Shown here piece after piece: positions 16,974-24,807 of a DNA stretch of 34,618 bases (the first letter of the stretch is position 1; the number at the start of each line of letters is the position of its first letter). The stretch is from contig CAZKKM010000004.1 in assembly GCA_964553435.1 (NCBI GenBank), positions 1 through 34,618 on the forward strand, in the 5' to 3' direction. A model generated the notes under the pieces. That model was not told the DNA's origin and searched no databases. It was given only the letters and a program-made list of their open reading frames with translations. The position numbers were made by a program, and so were the translations under genes. The DNA is from RUG11867 sp964553435 (lineage in GTDB: Bacteria; Bacillota_I; Bacilli_A; RF39; UBA660).

Positions 16974-16979
16974 TATAAT
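16974..16979 (+). promoter_or_regulatory. -10 box directly before the amidase start (possible leaderless transcript)
   Basis: TATAAT ends only six bases before ATG 16986. Transcription normally starts six to eight bases after a -10 box, which would place the first nucleotide at the start codon. No Shine-Dalgarno sequence lies between. No clear -35 is present because the spacer falls on the terminator. Confidence 0.45.
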
Positions 16980-16985
16980 ATATTT

Positions 16986-17645
16986 ATGAAAAAATATCTA
17001 CCTTTACTCATATTGGGATTTTTGATGCTCATCTGTTTGGGAGCCAAATTTGAAACTGTCAATACATTTCCCCTCTTTGGCAAATTTATAATTCTCGATC
17101 CCGGACATGGAGCCGACGATCCTGGATCTACTTATAAAGACGAATATGAAAAAGATTACAACCTCGATTTCGCTCATACTCTCAAGAAAACACTCGAAAA
17201 ATACGGAGCAACTGTCATTTTGACTAGATCCGGTGACTATGACTTATCGAATCCCAAAGCCCCTCGTCGAAAGCGCAGCGATTTCAATAATCGCATTGCA
17301 CTCATAGAAGGTGATGATCCGGATATCTATCTCTCCCTTCATATGAATTTTTTAAACGACTCGAGATATCGCGGCAGTCAAGTGTTCTATAGCCAAGTTA
17401 ATCCTGTAAATGAACACCTTGCTGCCACCTTACAAGAGCACTTGAACAGTTTTTTCTCCTTCTCTAAAGACTATAAAAAAATAGGAAACGACAAATATCT
17501 ATTCAAGAACATATCCGTTCCAGGTGTTCTCATCGAATATGGATTTCTATCGAATTATAAAGACAGAACAAATTTGAAAAAAGAATCATATCGAACCGAA
17601 CTATCCGAGGCGATAGTCAGTGGTTTGATCGACTATTTCACTTAA
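16986..17645 (+). CDS. N-acetylmuramoyl-L-alanine amidase, CwlD-like
   Basis: A 219-residue amidase_3 enzyme, which cuts the bond between N-acetylmuramic acid and L-alanine in peptidoglycan. Residues 4-20 are a signal-anchor. Zinc ligands are H41 (LDPGHGADD), E55 (EYEKDYNL) and H119 (LSLHMNF); the catalytic glutamate is E184 (VLIEYGFLSN). The length is near that of CwlD-type single-domain enzymes, with no binding repeats or SH3 domain. The start lies at the first ATG, immediately after a TATAAT, with no ribosome binding site; the next possible start would remove the signal-anchor. Monocistronic. A role in wall turnover or sporulation-type remodelling is family knowledge; no sporulation genes are seen here. 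Confidence 0.88.
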   Translation: MKKYLPLLILGFLMLICLGAKFETVNTFPLFGKFIILDPGHGADDPGSTYKDEYEKDYNLDFAHTLKKTLEKYGATVILTRSGDYDLSNPKAPRRKRSDFNNRIALIEGDDPDIYLSLHMNFLNDSRYRGSQVFYSQVNPVNEHLAATLQEHLNSFFSFSKDYKKIGNDKYLFKNISVPGVLIEYGFLSNYKDRTNLKKESYRTELSEAIVSGLIDYFT

Positions 17646-17705
17646 ATTTCACTTATTTCTAACGCAAATTATTCATAAAGGTACTATCATTTTAGTGTAA
17701 CTTGT

Positions 17706-17721
17706 AGTATAATTCTATACT
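17706..17721 (+). promoter_or_regulatory. Palindrome over the -10 box of the abi gene
   Basis: AGTATA-ATTC-TATACT is a perfect 6-bp-arm palindrome that contains the -10 box TATAAT (17708-17713). It lies 12 bp before the start codon and ahead of TAGGTGAGG. It could be an operator or a small hairpin at the 5' end of the transcript. Confidence 0.5.
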
Positions 17722-17732
17722 AGGTGAGGCAC

Positions 17733-18659
17733 ATGCAGAAGACGTTTAAAACGATAGATGAACAGATTCAAATATTGAGAGACAAGGGCCTAATCATCGA
17801 TGACGAAGATCTCACAAAAGAAATTCTTCTTCGCGAAAACTACTTCTTCATAAGCGGTTATAGACATCTTTTCCTCGACGGCATCAAATCTAAGAGATTT
17901 CGGCCCGGGACCAATTTTCGTGAACTATATGCGATGTTTAACTTCGATAGACAATTGAGAAATATCATATTCAAGAATCTACTAATAATCGAAAATAACA
18001 TGAAAAGCATCTTCTCTTATCAGCTCTCTAAAAATTATGGTTTTAAGGAAAAAGACTATTTGAAGCCTTCCAACTTCAACACGAATCCTGAAAAATCTCG
18101 ACAGGTGAATGATCTTTTGAGAAAGATAAAAAGACAGATTCGTGTCAATGGTGGACAACATTCGGCTACTACTCACTATATCTATAACTATGGTTACATA
18201 CCACTCTGGATAGTCGTCAAGGTCCTTTCTTTCGGAATAGTTTGTGAACTCTATTCGATAATGAAGAAGAAAGATCAAGAGGAAATAGCGAACATCTACA
18301 ATATGAAAGTCGATGATTTGCTGAGCTACTTGCCGATTCTTGCAAATTACCGCAACCTCTGTGCCCACGAAGATATTCTCTACGACAACAGAACCGCTGT
18401 GAACATCGATACCACCAAATATCATACGATGCTAGAATTGCCTCAGTTGGACGGAGAATATACGTTCGGCAAAAACGACCTCTTCGCTCTCATCATCATC
18501 ATGAAATTTTTACTTCGCGACGATGAATTCAGATTGCTCATCAAAGAAATAGACTATGAAAAATCGGTTCTCGCAGGTAAGCTAGAAGTAATAGACATCG
18601 AAGATGTAATGAGTTTTATGGGGTTCCCTAGAAATTATACAGAGTTAATCAATATGTGA
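17733..18659 (+). CDS. Abi_2 (AbiD/AbiF-type) HEPN protein
   Basis: A 308-residue protein of the Abi_2 family, which includes abortive-infection proteins of lactococci. Typical family blocks are RENYFFISGYRHLF near 35, FDRQLRNIIFKNLLIIENNM near 72, YIPLWIVVKVLSFG near 155 and, near 205, NYRNLCAHEDILYDNR. The last holds R207-N208-x3-H212, the Rx4-6H motif of HEPN ribonucleases, so an RNA-cleaving toxin-like action is likely but not shown. ATG 17733 follows TAGGTGAGG; a GTG at 17724 falls within that site. A palindrome covers the -10 box. No protein antitoxin gene adjoins it; htrA follows 18 bases later and may be co-transcribed. Codon use matches the neighbours, so it is not obviously a recent arrival. 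Confidence 0.85.
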   Translation: MQKTFKTIDEQIQILRDKGLIIDDEDLTKEILLRENYFFISGYRHLFLDGIKSKRFRPGTNFRELYAMFNFDRQLRNIIFKNLLIIENNMKSIFSYQLSKNYGFKEKDYLKPSNFNTNPEKSRQVNDLLRKIKRQIRVNGGQHSATTHYIYNYGYIPLWIVVKVLSFGIVCELYSIMKKKDQEEIANIYNMKVDDLLSYLPILANYRNLCAHEDILYDNRTAVNIDTTKYHTMLELPQLDGEYTFGKNDLFALIIIMKFLLRDDEFRLLIKEIDYEKSVLAGKLEVIDIEDVMSFMGFPRNYTELINM

Positions 18660-18677
18660 TAGAAAGGTAAAAAAATT

Positions 18678-19880
18678 ATGGAAGAAATCGAAACAAATGA
18701 ATTAGAAAAAAAGACATCTAAAAAAGAAATTAAAAAGGAAACGATCGTGCCCAAAAAGGTCAAGAATAAAAACGAAAAGAATAAAGGATGGATCACTGCC
18801 ATCGTCACTTTCTTCATCGGAGCAATATGCATGTATCTCTTCGTATACTACGTAGTTCCAATCGACAATTCGAACACGATAATCAATAAAAGTGAAAAGG
18901 AAGTGACCGTGACCGATAAGGGAATAGCCGATGCAGTAGATAAAATTTACGATTCGGTTGTCGTCGTCGAACTTTTAAGTAACAACAAAATTGTCGCGAC
19001 AGGCACGGGTTTTGTCTACAAGACCGAAGGAAATAAATCTTACATTTTGACGAATGATCACGTCATAAGTGGAGTCGATAAGGGCACGGTTAAAGTCATT
19101 TTCACCGACGGAGATGAAGTCGAAGTCGAAGTCGAAGGCTCAGATGAATATTCTGATCTTGCCGTTTTGAGTGTCGAATCGAAAGAAATTGTCGCCGTAG
19201 CTGAAATTGGTAATAGTGAAGAATTGAGACTAGGAGATACCGTCTTCACAGTTGGTGCGCCACTCGATACTGAATATTATTGGACCGTTACTCGTGGTAT
19301 CCTGAGCGGAAAAGATCGTATGGTCGAAGTCAGTCTCGATAACTCTTCTTATTCTAAAACATCGGATTATATCATGCGTGTACTTCAGACTGATGCCTCT
19401 ATCAATTCTGGAAACAGTGGAGGACCACTCGCCAACTCGAATGGTCAAGTCATCGGTATTACGAACATGAAGCTCGTATCGAGCGGTGTAGAAGGTATAG
19501 GATTTGCAATTCCTATCGAAGATGCCGTCGATTTTGCCGAAACGATCATCGCTGGGGAGAGCCTCAAGCGACCAGTTCTCGGTTTATCGATGCTCGATCT
19601 TACGAACACTTTGGAATTATATAGACAGAGAGTTTACCTCGATACGGAACTCGAACAGGGTGTCGTCGTCATCAAAGTCCAAGAAAACTCTCCGGCCGAA
19701 AAAGCCAAGATGAAAAAAGGTGACATCATTGTCGGAATAGACGACAACGAAATCAAAAACGTCGCAGCCTTGAGATATAATTTATATCAGCACAAAGTTG
19801 GAGATACTATTAAAATTACTTTTGAAAGAGATGGTAAGATTCAATCTGCCGAAGTCAAACTCACAGTCGCAAGCGAATAG
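18678..19880 (+). CDS. htrA: HtrA/DegP-like membrane serine protease with PDZ domain
   Basis: A 400-residue trypsin-like quality-control protease. It has a basic cytoplasmic stretch (1-37), a membrane segment at about 38-60, the protease domain (75-280) and one PDZ domain (about 295-395). The catalytic triad is H128 (LTNDHVIS), D160 (YSDLAVL) and S247 (NSGNSGGPL). The oxyanion and substrate-loop regions look complete. It degrades misfolded proteins outside the membrane, by family analogy. AGAAAGGT precedes the start. It follows abi by 18 bases and ends in a strong terminator whose stem contains the stop codon. HtrA genes are normally stress-regulated; no CssR-like site was recognised. Confidence 0.93.
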   Translation: MEEIETNELEKKTSKKEIKKETIVPKKVKNKNEKNKGWITAIVTFFIGAICMYLFVYYVVPIDNSNTIINKSEKEVTVTDKGIADAVDKIYDSVVVVELLSNNKIVATGTGFVYKTEGNKSYILTNDHVISGVDKGTVKVIFTDGDEVEVEVEGSDEYSDLAVLSVESKEIVAVAEIGNSEELRLGDTVFTVGAPLDTEYYWTVTRGILSGKDRMVEVSLDNSSYSKTSDYIMRVLQTDASINSGNSGGPLANSNGQVIGITNMKLVSSGVEGIGFAIPIEDAVDFAETIIAGESLKRPVLGLSMLDLTNTLELYRQRVYLDTELEQGVVVIKVQENSPAEKAKMKKGDIIVGIDDNEIKNVAALRYNLYQHKVGDTIKITFERDGKIQSAEVKLTVASE

Positions 19881-19896
19881 CCGCGACTTTTTTTTT
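19865..19896 (+). terminator. Terminator of htrA
   Basis: AGTCGC pairs with GCGACT across 12 nt and runs into nine T. The htrA stop codon lies in the loop. Confidence 0.8.
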
Positions 19897-19935
19897 CAAA
19901 ACAATGCGATTAAAAATGCTTTTATCTTGAAATGA

Positions 19936-19949
19936 TGATATAATATAAT
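19936..19949 (+). promoter_or_regulatory. Promoter of the 19969-21981 operon
   Basis: TGATATAATATAAT has two overlapping TATAAT boxes (19939-19944 and 19944-19949), the first with an extended -10 TG. AAAAGGAAAC before ATG 19969 is the ribosome binding site. Confidence 0.6.
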
Positions 19950-19968
19950 CGAAAAGGAAACGAATAAA

Positions 19969-20409
19969 ATGATAAAAATGCCCCCTATTGAAAAAATACC
20001 GGAAGCCTATACGGCCATAGAAGACGAACGTGTCGTCATGTACGATGATCATGCGACGATAAAGTCGAGTAATAGAAAAAAGGAGTATACGATAAAATGG
20101 AAAGACAATCTCTATTATTCGAACGATAATTCGACATATTGGCAAAACTATCCCGGCTATCCTGTTCTTGCCGTGTTGATGTTGCAAAACAAGTTGAGCC
20201 TGAACAGAAAAATTTCGTCTTTATTCAAAGGTATCGACTGGAGCACATTGAACAGAAAAAACAAAAGAAACTATCGTCTCTCACTAGAAAGCATACTTGA
20301 AAATCTACCGAGAGATGAACGTGAAAAGATAGATGAAGAAATAACCACAGTTTACAAAGAACTCGCAAACCTGCCCATAGAGTTGACGAGGAAAAATATA
20401 AAGGAGTAA
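19969..20409 (+). CDS. Small unknown protein, first gene of a two-gene operon
   Basis: A 146-residue soluble protein that I do not recognise. The first half has alternating strands with many aromatic and charged residues (ERVVMYDDHATIKSS, EYTIKWKDNLYYSN, STYWQNYPGYPVLAVLML), as in a small beta domain. The second half is helical and basic (LSLNRKISSLFKGIDW, RNYRLSLESILENL) with an acidic tail. There is no signal peptide, cysteine pair or catalytic motif. The start follows AAAAGGAAAC. Its stop codon lies within the ribosome binding site region (AAGGAGTAA) of the next gene, so the two are probably co-translated and functionally linked. Confidence 0.7.
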   Translation: MIKMPPIEKIPEAYTAIEDERVVMYDDHATIKSSNRKKEYTIKWKDNLYYSNDNSTYWQNYPGYPVLAVLMLQNKLSLNRKISSLFKGIDWSTLNRKNKRNYRLSLESILENLPRDEREKIDEEITTVYKELANLPIELTRKNIKE

Positions 20410-20418
20410 AAATAAAAA

Positions 20419-21981
20419 ATGAATAGAACAAAAAAAATGTTTGAAAGAATAAATTGGTACAAAAAAGAATTCGTTCACGATCAATATTCTCGAATTGTGG
20501 AAAAGTTCAAGGACTATGAAAAAATTTCGAAGAAAAAAATGATAGAAGATATTTATAAAGAATATGCCGATTACAAAAATATTTTGGATATTTGTACGAC
20601 GAGAGAATTGAAATATTTAAAAAAAGTATTAGATGACAAAACCGATAAAAAAGCACTTTTGAAAGACGAATTCGAATGGGAAAGAGATACTCTTAGAGGA
20701 AAATTCTTACTTCAGCAAGACTTGGAAGATATTTTCATACCAGATGAAATATTCGATGAAGTGAAGGAAGCAATAGCCCATGTAAAATGGAGCACGACTC
20801 GAAAATTGGATAGTATGAACGAGATTTTAGTTAGCTTTTGTAAAATTCAGGCCTCTGCTTTACTCGATACTGTCGTCGAATTTGCCTTGGCCATTACTAA
20901 TATCGATAGAAAATTTATATATAGTCATGTTTTCAATAACCGTGTATTCAAATATTATGTCATGGTTTATAACAAAGATATCGAAGGTCTTGGTAACGAT
21001 ATTTACGTTTGCTTATATCAAGATTACTATTCGATCGAAGACCAAATAGAAGAAGAAAGAAAAAAACAGGGCATTCCTGCTACGATGCCGCTCGATTTAA
21101 AAATTTTCCAAACGTTGTTTTATAATACTTTTGACATAAACAATAAAAAAATAGCCAAATTTTTAAAAGAGTTGAAAAAACTGCCGTTTTTCTGGTTTTC
21201 GGCAATAAAACCCATTCAAGAATTTGCCGTACTCAATATCGATAGAACACCCCTAAAAGAATCTATAAGAGAAATACCAGCCTTAAAGAAATGTGATCTG
21301 ACTCAATTCTTCGAAATGATGGACGAAGCTATGGACGAAATGCCATCTGGTGCGCTCAACGGTTTAACACCCAATCAAGCTAAAGAATTTTATTTAGAAA
21401 ACGAAAAAATAAAACAAGAAAAACGGGCAAACTATATCGAACAACAAAATGCTTGCCTTTCGCCCAAAGATACGGATTTATTTTATAAAATATACTTTGC
21501 TTTATTGGAATATACCAACAAAAAATATGAGATCAAAAAAGGATTAAAAATATATAAAAGTCATCATGTCGATCCGTATGAGTTGCATGATGTCATAGAA
21601 AGATTTTGGGAATCGAAAGATTTGTTAGTTTCCGAGTTCTGTGCATCTAATCCATATAAATTTGACGAAGAAGAATTAAAAATAACGTCCGATTTCAAAA
21701 AGGGATTTAGAGAAATAGTGATTATTGCCAAATTCGAACACGAATTTACTGCCATAATGAGTAAAGATAAAACCTATATGATCAAAGGGCTTACTACCAA
21801 TTTAGACAAGGTCGTCTCCTATGAAAAACTGCCTCTTCCCGTGGTGACCGCAATTATTCCGTTTAAAAATGTATTGGTATACGATGGCATCCTGGCAGAA
21901 ATGAGTATAAAGATGGACAACAACTTTGCAAGAATCATCGAAGAGCAGTATTCACACTCGATGAAGTATTATCACTTTTAA
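20419..21981 (+). CDS. Large unknown protein, second gene of the operon
   Basis: A 520-residue, mainly helical soluble protein with no family I can name. The N-terminal 120 residues are charged and heptad-like (KKKMIEDIYKEYADYKNILD). Residues about 125-300 contain hydrophobic helices without a membrane-like run. The last 70 residues carry a compact block, IAKFEHEFTAIMSKDKTYMI then KGLTTNLDKVV and LPLPVVTAIIPFKNVLVYDG, which looks like a small conserved domain seen at the C-termini of uncharacterised Firmicutes proteins; this resemblance is a recollection. AAGGAG lies 13 bases upstream, overlapping the end of the preceding gene. The ATG is the first in frame. It ends 100 bases before a terminator. 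Function unknown. Confidence 0.75.
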   Translation: MNRTKKMFERINWYKKEFVHDQYSRIVEKFKDYEKISKKKMIEDIYKEYADYKNILDICTTRELKYLKKVLDDKTDKKALLKDEFEWERDTLRGKFLLQQDLEDIFIPDEIFDEVKEAIAHVKWSTTRKLDSMNEILVSFCKIQASALLDTVVEFALAITNIDRKFIYSHVFNNRVFKYYVMVYNKDIEGLGNDIYVCLYQDYYSIEDQIEEERKKQGIPATMPLDLKIFQTLFYNTFDINNKKIAKFLKELKKLPFFWFSAIKPIQEFAVLNIDRTPLKESIREIPALKKCDLTQFFEMMDEAMDEMPSGALNGLTPNQAKEFYLENEKIKQEKRANYIEQQNACLSPKDTDLFYKIYFALLEYTNKKYEIKKGLKIYKSHHVDPYELHDVIERFWESKDLLVSEFCASNPYKFDEEELKITSDFKKGFREIVIIAKFEHEFTAIMSKDKTYMIKGLTTNLDKVVSYEKLPLPVVTAIIPFKNVLVYDGILAEMSIKMDNNFARIIEEQYSHSMKYYHF

Positions 21982-22084
21982 ATACGTTGGATACACAAGT
22001 TAAAATTCGATCAAAATAGATTTATAAAAAACCAAAGATAACTTTGACAAAAGGAATTGTATAACTTTTAATGATCGATCATAT

Positions 22085-22114
22085 AGCTCTAAAATTTTTA
22101 TAGAGCTCTTTTTT
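22085..22114 (+). terminator. Terminator of the two-gene operon
   Basis: AGCTCTA pairs with TAGAGCT across 9 nt and is followed by a run of T. The stretch from here to the promoter at 22305 (about 190 nt) holds no convincing gene; a 48-codon open stretch on the minus strand (22222-22079) lacks a start codon. Confidence 0.8.
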
Positions 22115-22304
22115 AATCATATGTATTTTCAAATCCAAGTCACATTCATCGATGATCAGCACTCGATAAAAAAGCACTCCCTTCTTATCTAGCTCGTCTA
22201 TTTGATAGAAGCAAATAGATTTCTAAAAACAGTATTTTTTGTTGATATAGATTGGATTATTATGAAACGACCATGTAAAAAGATCGCTATTTTGTAAAAA
22301 GGTG

Positions 22305-22333
22305 TGGCGTTTTGGCGTCAGTGATGTTATAAT
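22305..22333 (+). promoter_or_regulatory. Extended -10 promoter with tandem TGGCGT repeats
   Basis: TGTTATAAT (22325-22333) is a perfect extended -10. Just upstream, TGGCGT occurs twice (22305-22310 and 22313-22318), 8 bp apart, where a -35 would lie. Short iterated hexamers at this position are typical operators for ribbon-helix-helix regulators, and the first gene downstream encodes a candidate. Binding is inference. Confidence 0.55.
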
Positions 22334-22348
22334 ATATAAGGTGATAGT

Positions 22349-22495
22349 ATGAAGGATATTAGAGTTAGTATAAGATTGACTAAAGAAGAACATATAAAAT
22401 TTAAAACTATTGCAACAAAAAGACAAATATCGATGCAAGATTTATTGAGAGGATATGTCTTAAAGGAAATTAAAAAAGAGGGGGCGAAAAAATGA
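22349..22495 (+). CDS. Small ribbon-helix-helix-like regulator of the R-M operon
   Basis: A 48-residue basic protein: MKDIRVSIRLTKEEHIKFK begins with a strand of alternating residues (DIRVSIRLT), then two helices (KEEHIKFKTIATKRQ and MQDLLRGYVLKEIKK) with the S-M-Q-D-L turn typical of CopG/Arc-like ribbon-helix-helix proteins. AAGGTGATAG lies just before the ATG. Its stop overlaps the first methyltransferase start (ATGA at 22492-22495), so the pair is translationally coupled. By position it may control the restriction-modification genes, as C proteins do in other systems, though those are helix-turn-helix proteins. A candidate operator is the TGGCGT repeat upstream. The fold assignment rests on pattern only. 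Confidence 0.72.
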   Translation: MKDIRVSIRLTKEEHIKFKTIATKRQISMQDLLRGYVLKEIKKEGAKK

Positions 22496-23649
22496 GCAAG
22501 CATATTAAAGCCATGTCGTTATTTGCAAATGTAGGAATTGCTGAAACATATTTAGATAAAGAGAATATTGAAGTTGCTATTGCCAACGAATTGGATCCAA
22601 AACGCGCAGAGTTTTATAGATATTTATATCCTAATACAAATATGATTGTTGGTGACATCACACGAAAAGACATCAAAGAGGAACTTATTTTGCAGGCAAA
22701 AAAAGAAAAGATAGATTTAATTATGGCAACACCCCCATGTCAAGGCATGAGTACAGTTGGGAAAAAAGATAAAAAAGATATACGAAACACACTGATAAAA
22801 CACGCGATAGATATTATAAAGGAAGTGAAACCAACGTATGTTTTTTTAGAAAATGTTCCTGAACAACTCATAACGAAAATCGAATACGATGATGAAGAAA
22901 TTTTAATCCCCGATTACATAAAGCTTGAATTGGGAGATATTTATAATTTTAATGATAATTTTGTGATCGATGCTTCGGACTACGGTGTTCCTCAAATGAG
23001 AGAAAGGGCAATTATTTTGCTGACTAAAAAAGGAAAGAATTTTATTTGGAATTTTCCTCAAAAAGATAAAAAGATTATAACTTTAAGAGATGTTATCGGT
23101 GATTTACCTTCCCTCGATCCAGAATTATATGACCTCTCATATGAAGAACAATTGAAAATATTCCCCGATTATGAGAAGAAAAAAAGGGAAGGACTGAAAG
23201 TATCCAAATGGCACTATCCACCCAAACATATCTATAGACATGTTTATAGTCTCATCCATACACCGAGTGGTCAAACAGCATTTGATAATATCGATAAATA
23301 TAAAACTAAAAAGAAAGACGGGAGTTTTACAAGGGGTTTTAAAAATACGTATAAGAGACAGTCGTGGGATAAACCCGGCTATACCATTACAATGTACAAT
23401 AGAACAATAGGCTCTCAGAATAATGTTCATCCTGGAAGACCGATAGGTAAAGACGCAGAAGGATATGAAATATATTCTGATGCTAGAGTTCTAACTATTT
23501 ATGAGTTGATACTCGTCACATCATTACCCGAAAACTGGAATATTCCCGAATGGGCAAGCGAACATTTTATAAGACAAGTGATCGGCGAAGGTATTCCACC
23601 CCTTTTAGTACAAAAAATTATGCATCAACTGGTGATAAACGATGATTAA
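22492..23649 (+). CDS. DNA (cytosine-5) methyltransferase, first of pair
   Basis: A 385-residue m5C methyltransferase that transfers a methyl group from S-adenosylmethionine to cytosine in DNA. Motif I is ALSLFANVG-like (MSLFANVGIAET, where FAN-G replaces the usual FxGxG). Motif IV has the catalytic C83 in ATPPCQGMS. Motif VI is E120-N-V-P, motif VIII is Q168-x-R170-x-R172 (YGVPQMRERA), and motif X ends IRQVIGEGIPPLL. The target-recognition part lies between about 230 and 330. The start overlaps the small regulator by ATGA, and the end overlaps the second methyltransferase by 8 bases. Together with its paralogue and the convergent HNH gene it forms a probable type II system in which each enzyme modifies one strand of an asymmetric site. 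The site cannot be read from sequence. Confidence 0.92.
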   Translation: MSKHIKAMSLFANVGIAETYLDKENIEVAIANELDPKRAEFYRYLYPNTNMIVGDITRKDIKEELILQAKKEKIDLIMATPPCQGMSTVGKKDKKDIRNTLIKHAIDIIKEVKPTYVFLENVPEQLITKIEYDDEEILIPDYIKLELGDIYNFNDNFVIDASDYGVPQMRERAIILLTKKGKNFIWNFPQKDKKIITLRDVIGDLPSLDPELYDLSYEEQLKIFPDYEKKKREGLKVSKWHYPPKHIYRHVYSLIHTPSGQTAFDNIDKYKTKKKDGSFTRGFKNTYKRQSWDKPGYTITMYNRTIGSQNNVHPGRPIGKDAEGYEIYSDARVLTIYELILVTSLPENWNIPEWASEHFIRQVIGEGIPPLLVQKIMHQLVINDD

Positions 23650-24778
23650 GCTAAATGGATTATCTTTGTTTGCAAATGTAGGAGTAGCTGAAACTTATTT
23701 GAAGGATACTGGAATAGATATTAAGGTTGCAAATGAAATAGAACCGAGACGCGCTGAATTTTACAAACATTTATATCCCGACACGAATATGATCATCGGG
23801 GATGTTACTGATAAAGAAATTAGTCACAAAATAATTGAAGAAAGTAAAAAGTGTAATGTCGATTTTGTTATTGCTACACCACCTTGCCAAGGCATGAGTT
23901 TAGCTGGAAAGATGGATAAATTCGATAAGAGAAATCAACTGATATCTTATGCCATCGAAATAATAAAAGAAATTAAACCAAAATATATACTTTTAGAAAA
24001 CGTTCCTCAACTTTTGAGGACAAAAATTGAAATCGATAATGTGATAATATCTATTCCGGAGTATATTCATAGAGAATTAGATGAATTGTACAATTTCGCA
24101 AATCAAAATATAGTCAGTGCCATGGATTATGAAGTTCCTCAGATGAGAAAAAGAAATATTTATTTACTCTCAAGAAAAGATATGCAATACATATGGCAAA
24201 TGCCCGCTAAGAAGAAACTGATTACTTTAAAAGAGGCTATTTATACCTTGCCTTCGGTTGATCCATTTTTGAAAGAAGGACTGGATGAGACTCTCAAATT
24301 GTTTCCAGATTATTTGATAAAAAAAGATATTGCCGAAAAAGTTTCTAAATTCCATAGACCACCGATTCATGCCAAAAAGCATGTTATAGCTATGATGCAT
24401 ACACCTTCTGGATGCACTGCATTTGATAATGAAATATTTTATCCCAAAAAAGATGATGGAACTAAGGTCAATGGACATTATAATACATATCGAAGATATG
24501 ATTGGAACAAACCGGCAAGAACTATTACACAAAATAACGGAGTAATTTCATCATTGTGCTGTGTCCACCCTGGAAAGCCATACGAGCAAGATGGCATGAC
24601 ACTATATTCCGATCCCAGATGTCTCACTTTATATGAATTATTTATAGTTTTTTCTCTTCCTAAAGATTGGAATGTACCCGATTGGGCAGATGATAGATTT
24701 ATAAGACAAGTGATCGGCGAAGGAATTCCTCCAATGCTCATAAAAAATTTGGTTCAAGAATTGATGAACAATATATAA
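23642..24778 (+). CDS. DNA (cytosine-5) methyltransferase, second of pair
   Basis: A 378-residue paralogue of the preceding enzyme, similar along the whole length. Motif I is LSLFANVGVAET, catalytic C82 lies in ATPPCQGMS, E119-N-V-P is motif VI, and YEVPQMRKRN is motif VIII. The C-terminal motif IRQVIGEGIPPML is nearly identical. Differences cluster in the recognition region at about 235-330 (HTPSGCTAFDN is kept in both), as expected if the two read different strands or sites. ATG 23642 is preceded by GGTGAT inside the first gene and overlaps it by 8 bases. A bidirectional terminator separates it from the convergent nuclease gene. Gene duplication followed by divergence is the simplest origin. 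Confidence 0.92.
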   Translation: MIKLNGLSLFANVGVAETYLKDTGIDIKVANEIEPRRAEFYKHLYPDTNMIIGDVTDKEISHKIIEESKKCNVDFVIATPPCQGMSLAGKMDKFDKRNQLISYAIEIIKEIKPKYILLENVPQLLRTKIEIDNVIISIPEYIHRELDELYNFANQNIVSAMDYEVPQMRKRNIYLLSRKDMQYIWQMPAKKKLITLKEAIYTLPSVDPFLKEGLDETLKLFPDYLIKKDIAEKVSKFHRPPIHAKKHVIAMMHTPSGCTAFDNEIFYPKKDDGTKVNGHYNTYRRYDWNKPARTITQNNGVISSLCCVHPGKPYEQDGMTLYSDPRCLTLYELFIVFSLPKDWNVPDWADDRFIRQVIGEGIPPMLIKNLVQELMNNI

Positions 24779-24780
24779 AA

Positions 24781-24807
24781 AAATGGAAGCGATCATGACT
24801 TCCATTT
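24781..24807. terminator. Bidirectional terminator between methyltransferase and endonuclease genes
   Basis: AAATGGAAG pairs perfectly with CTTCCATTT across a 9-nt loop, with A-rich and T-rich flanks on the two sides. It ends the methyltransferase transcript and, on the minus strand, covers the last codons and stop of the endonuclease. Confidence 0.82.
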
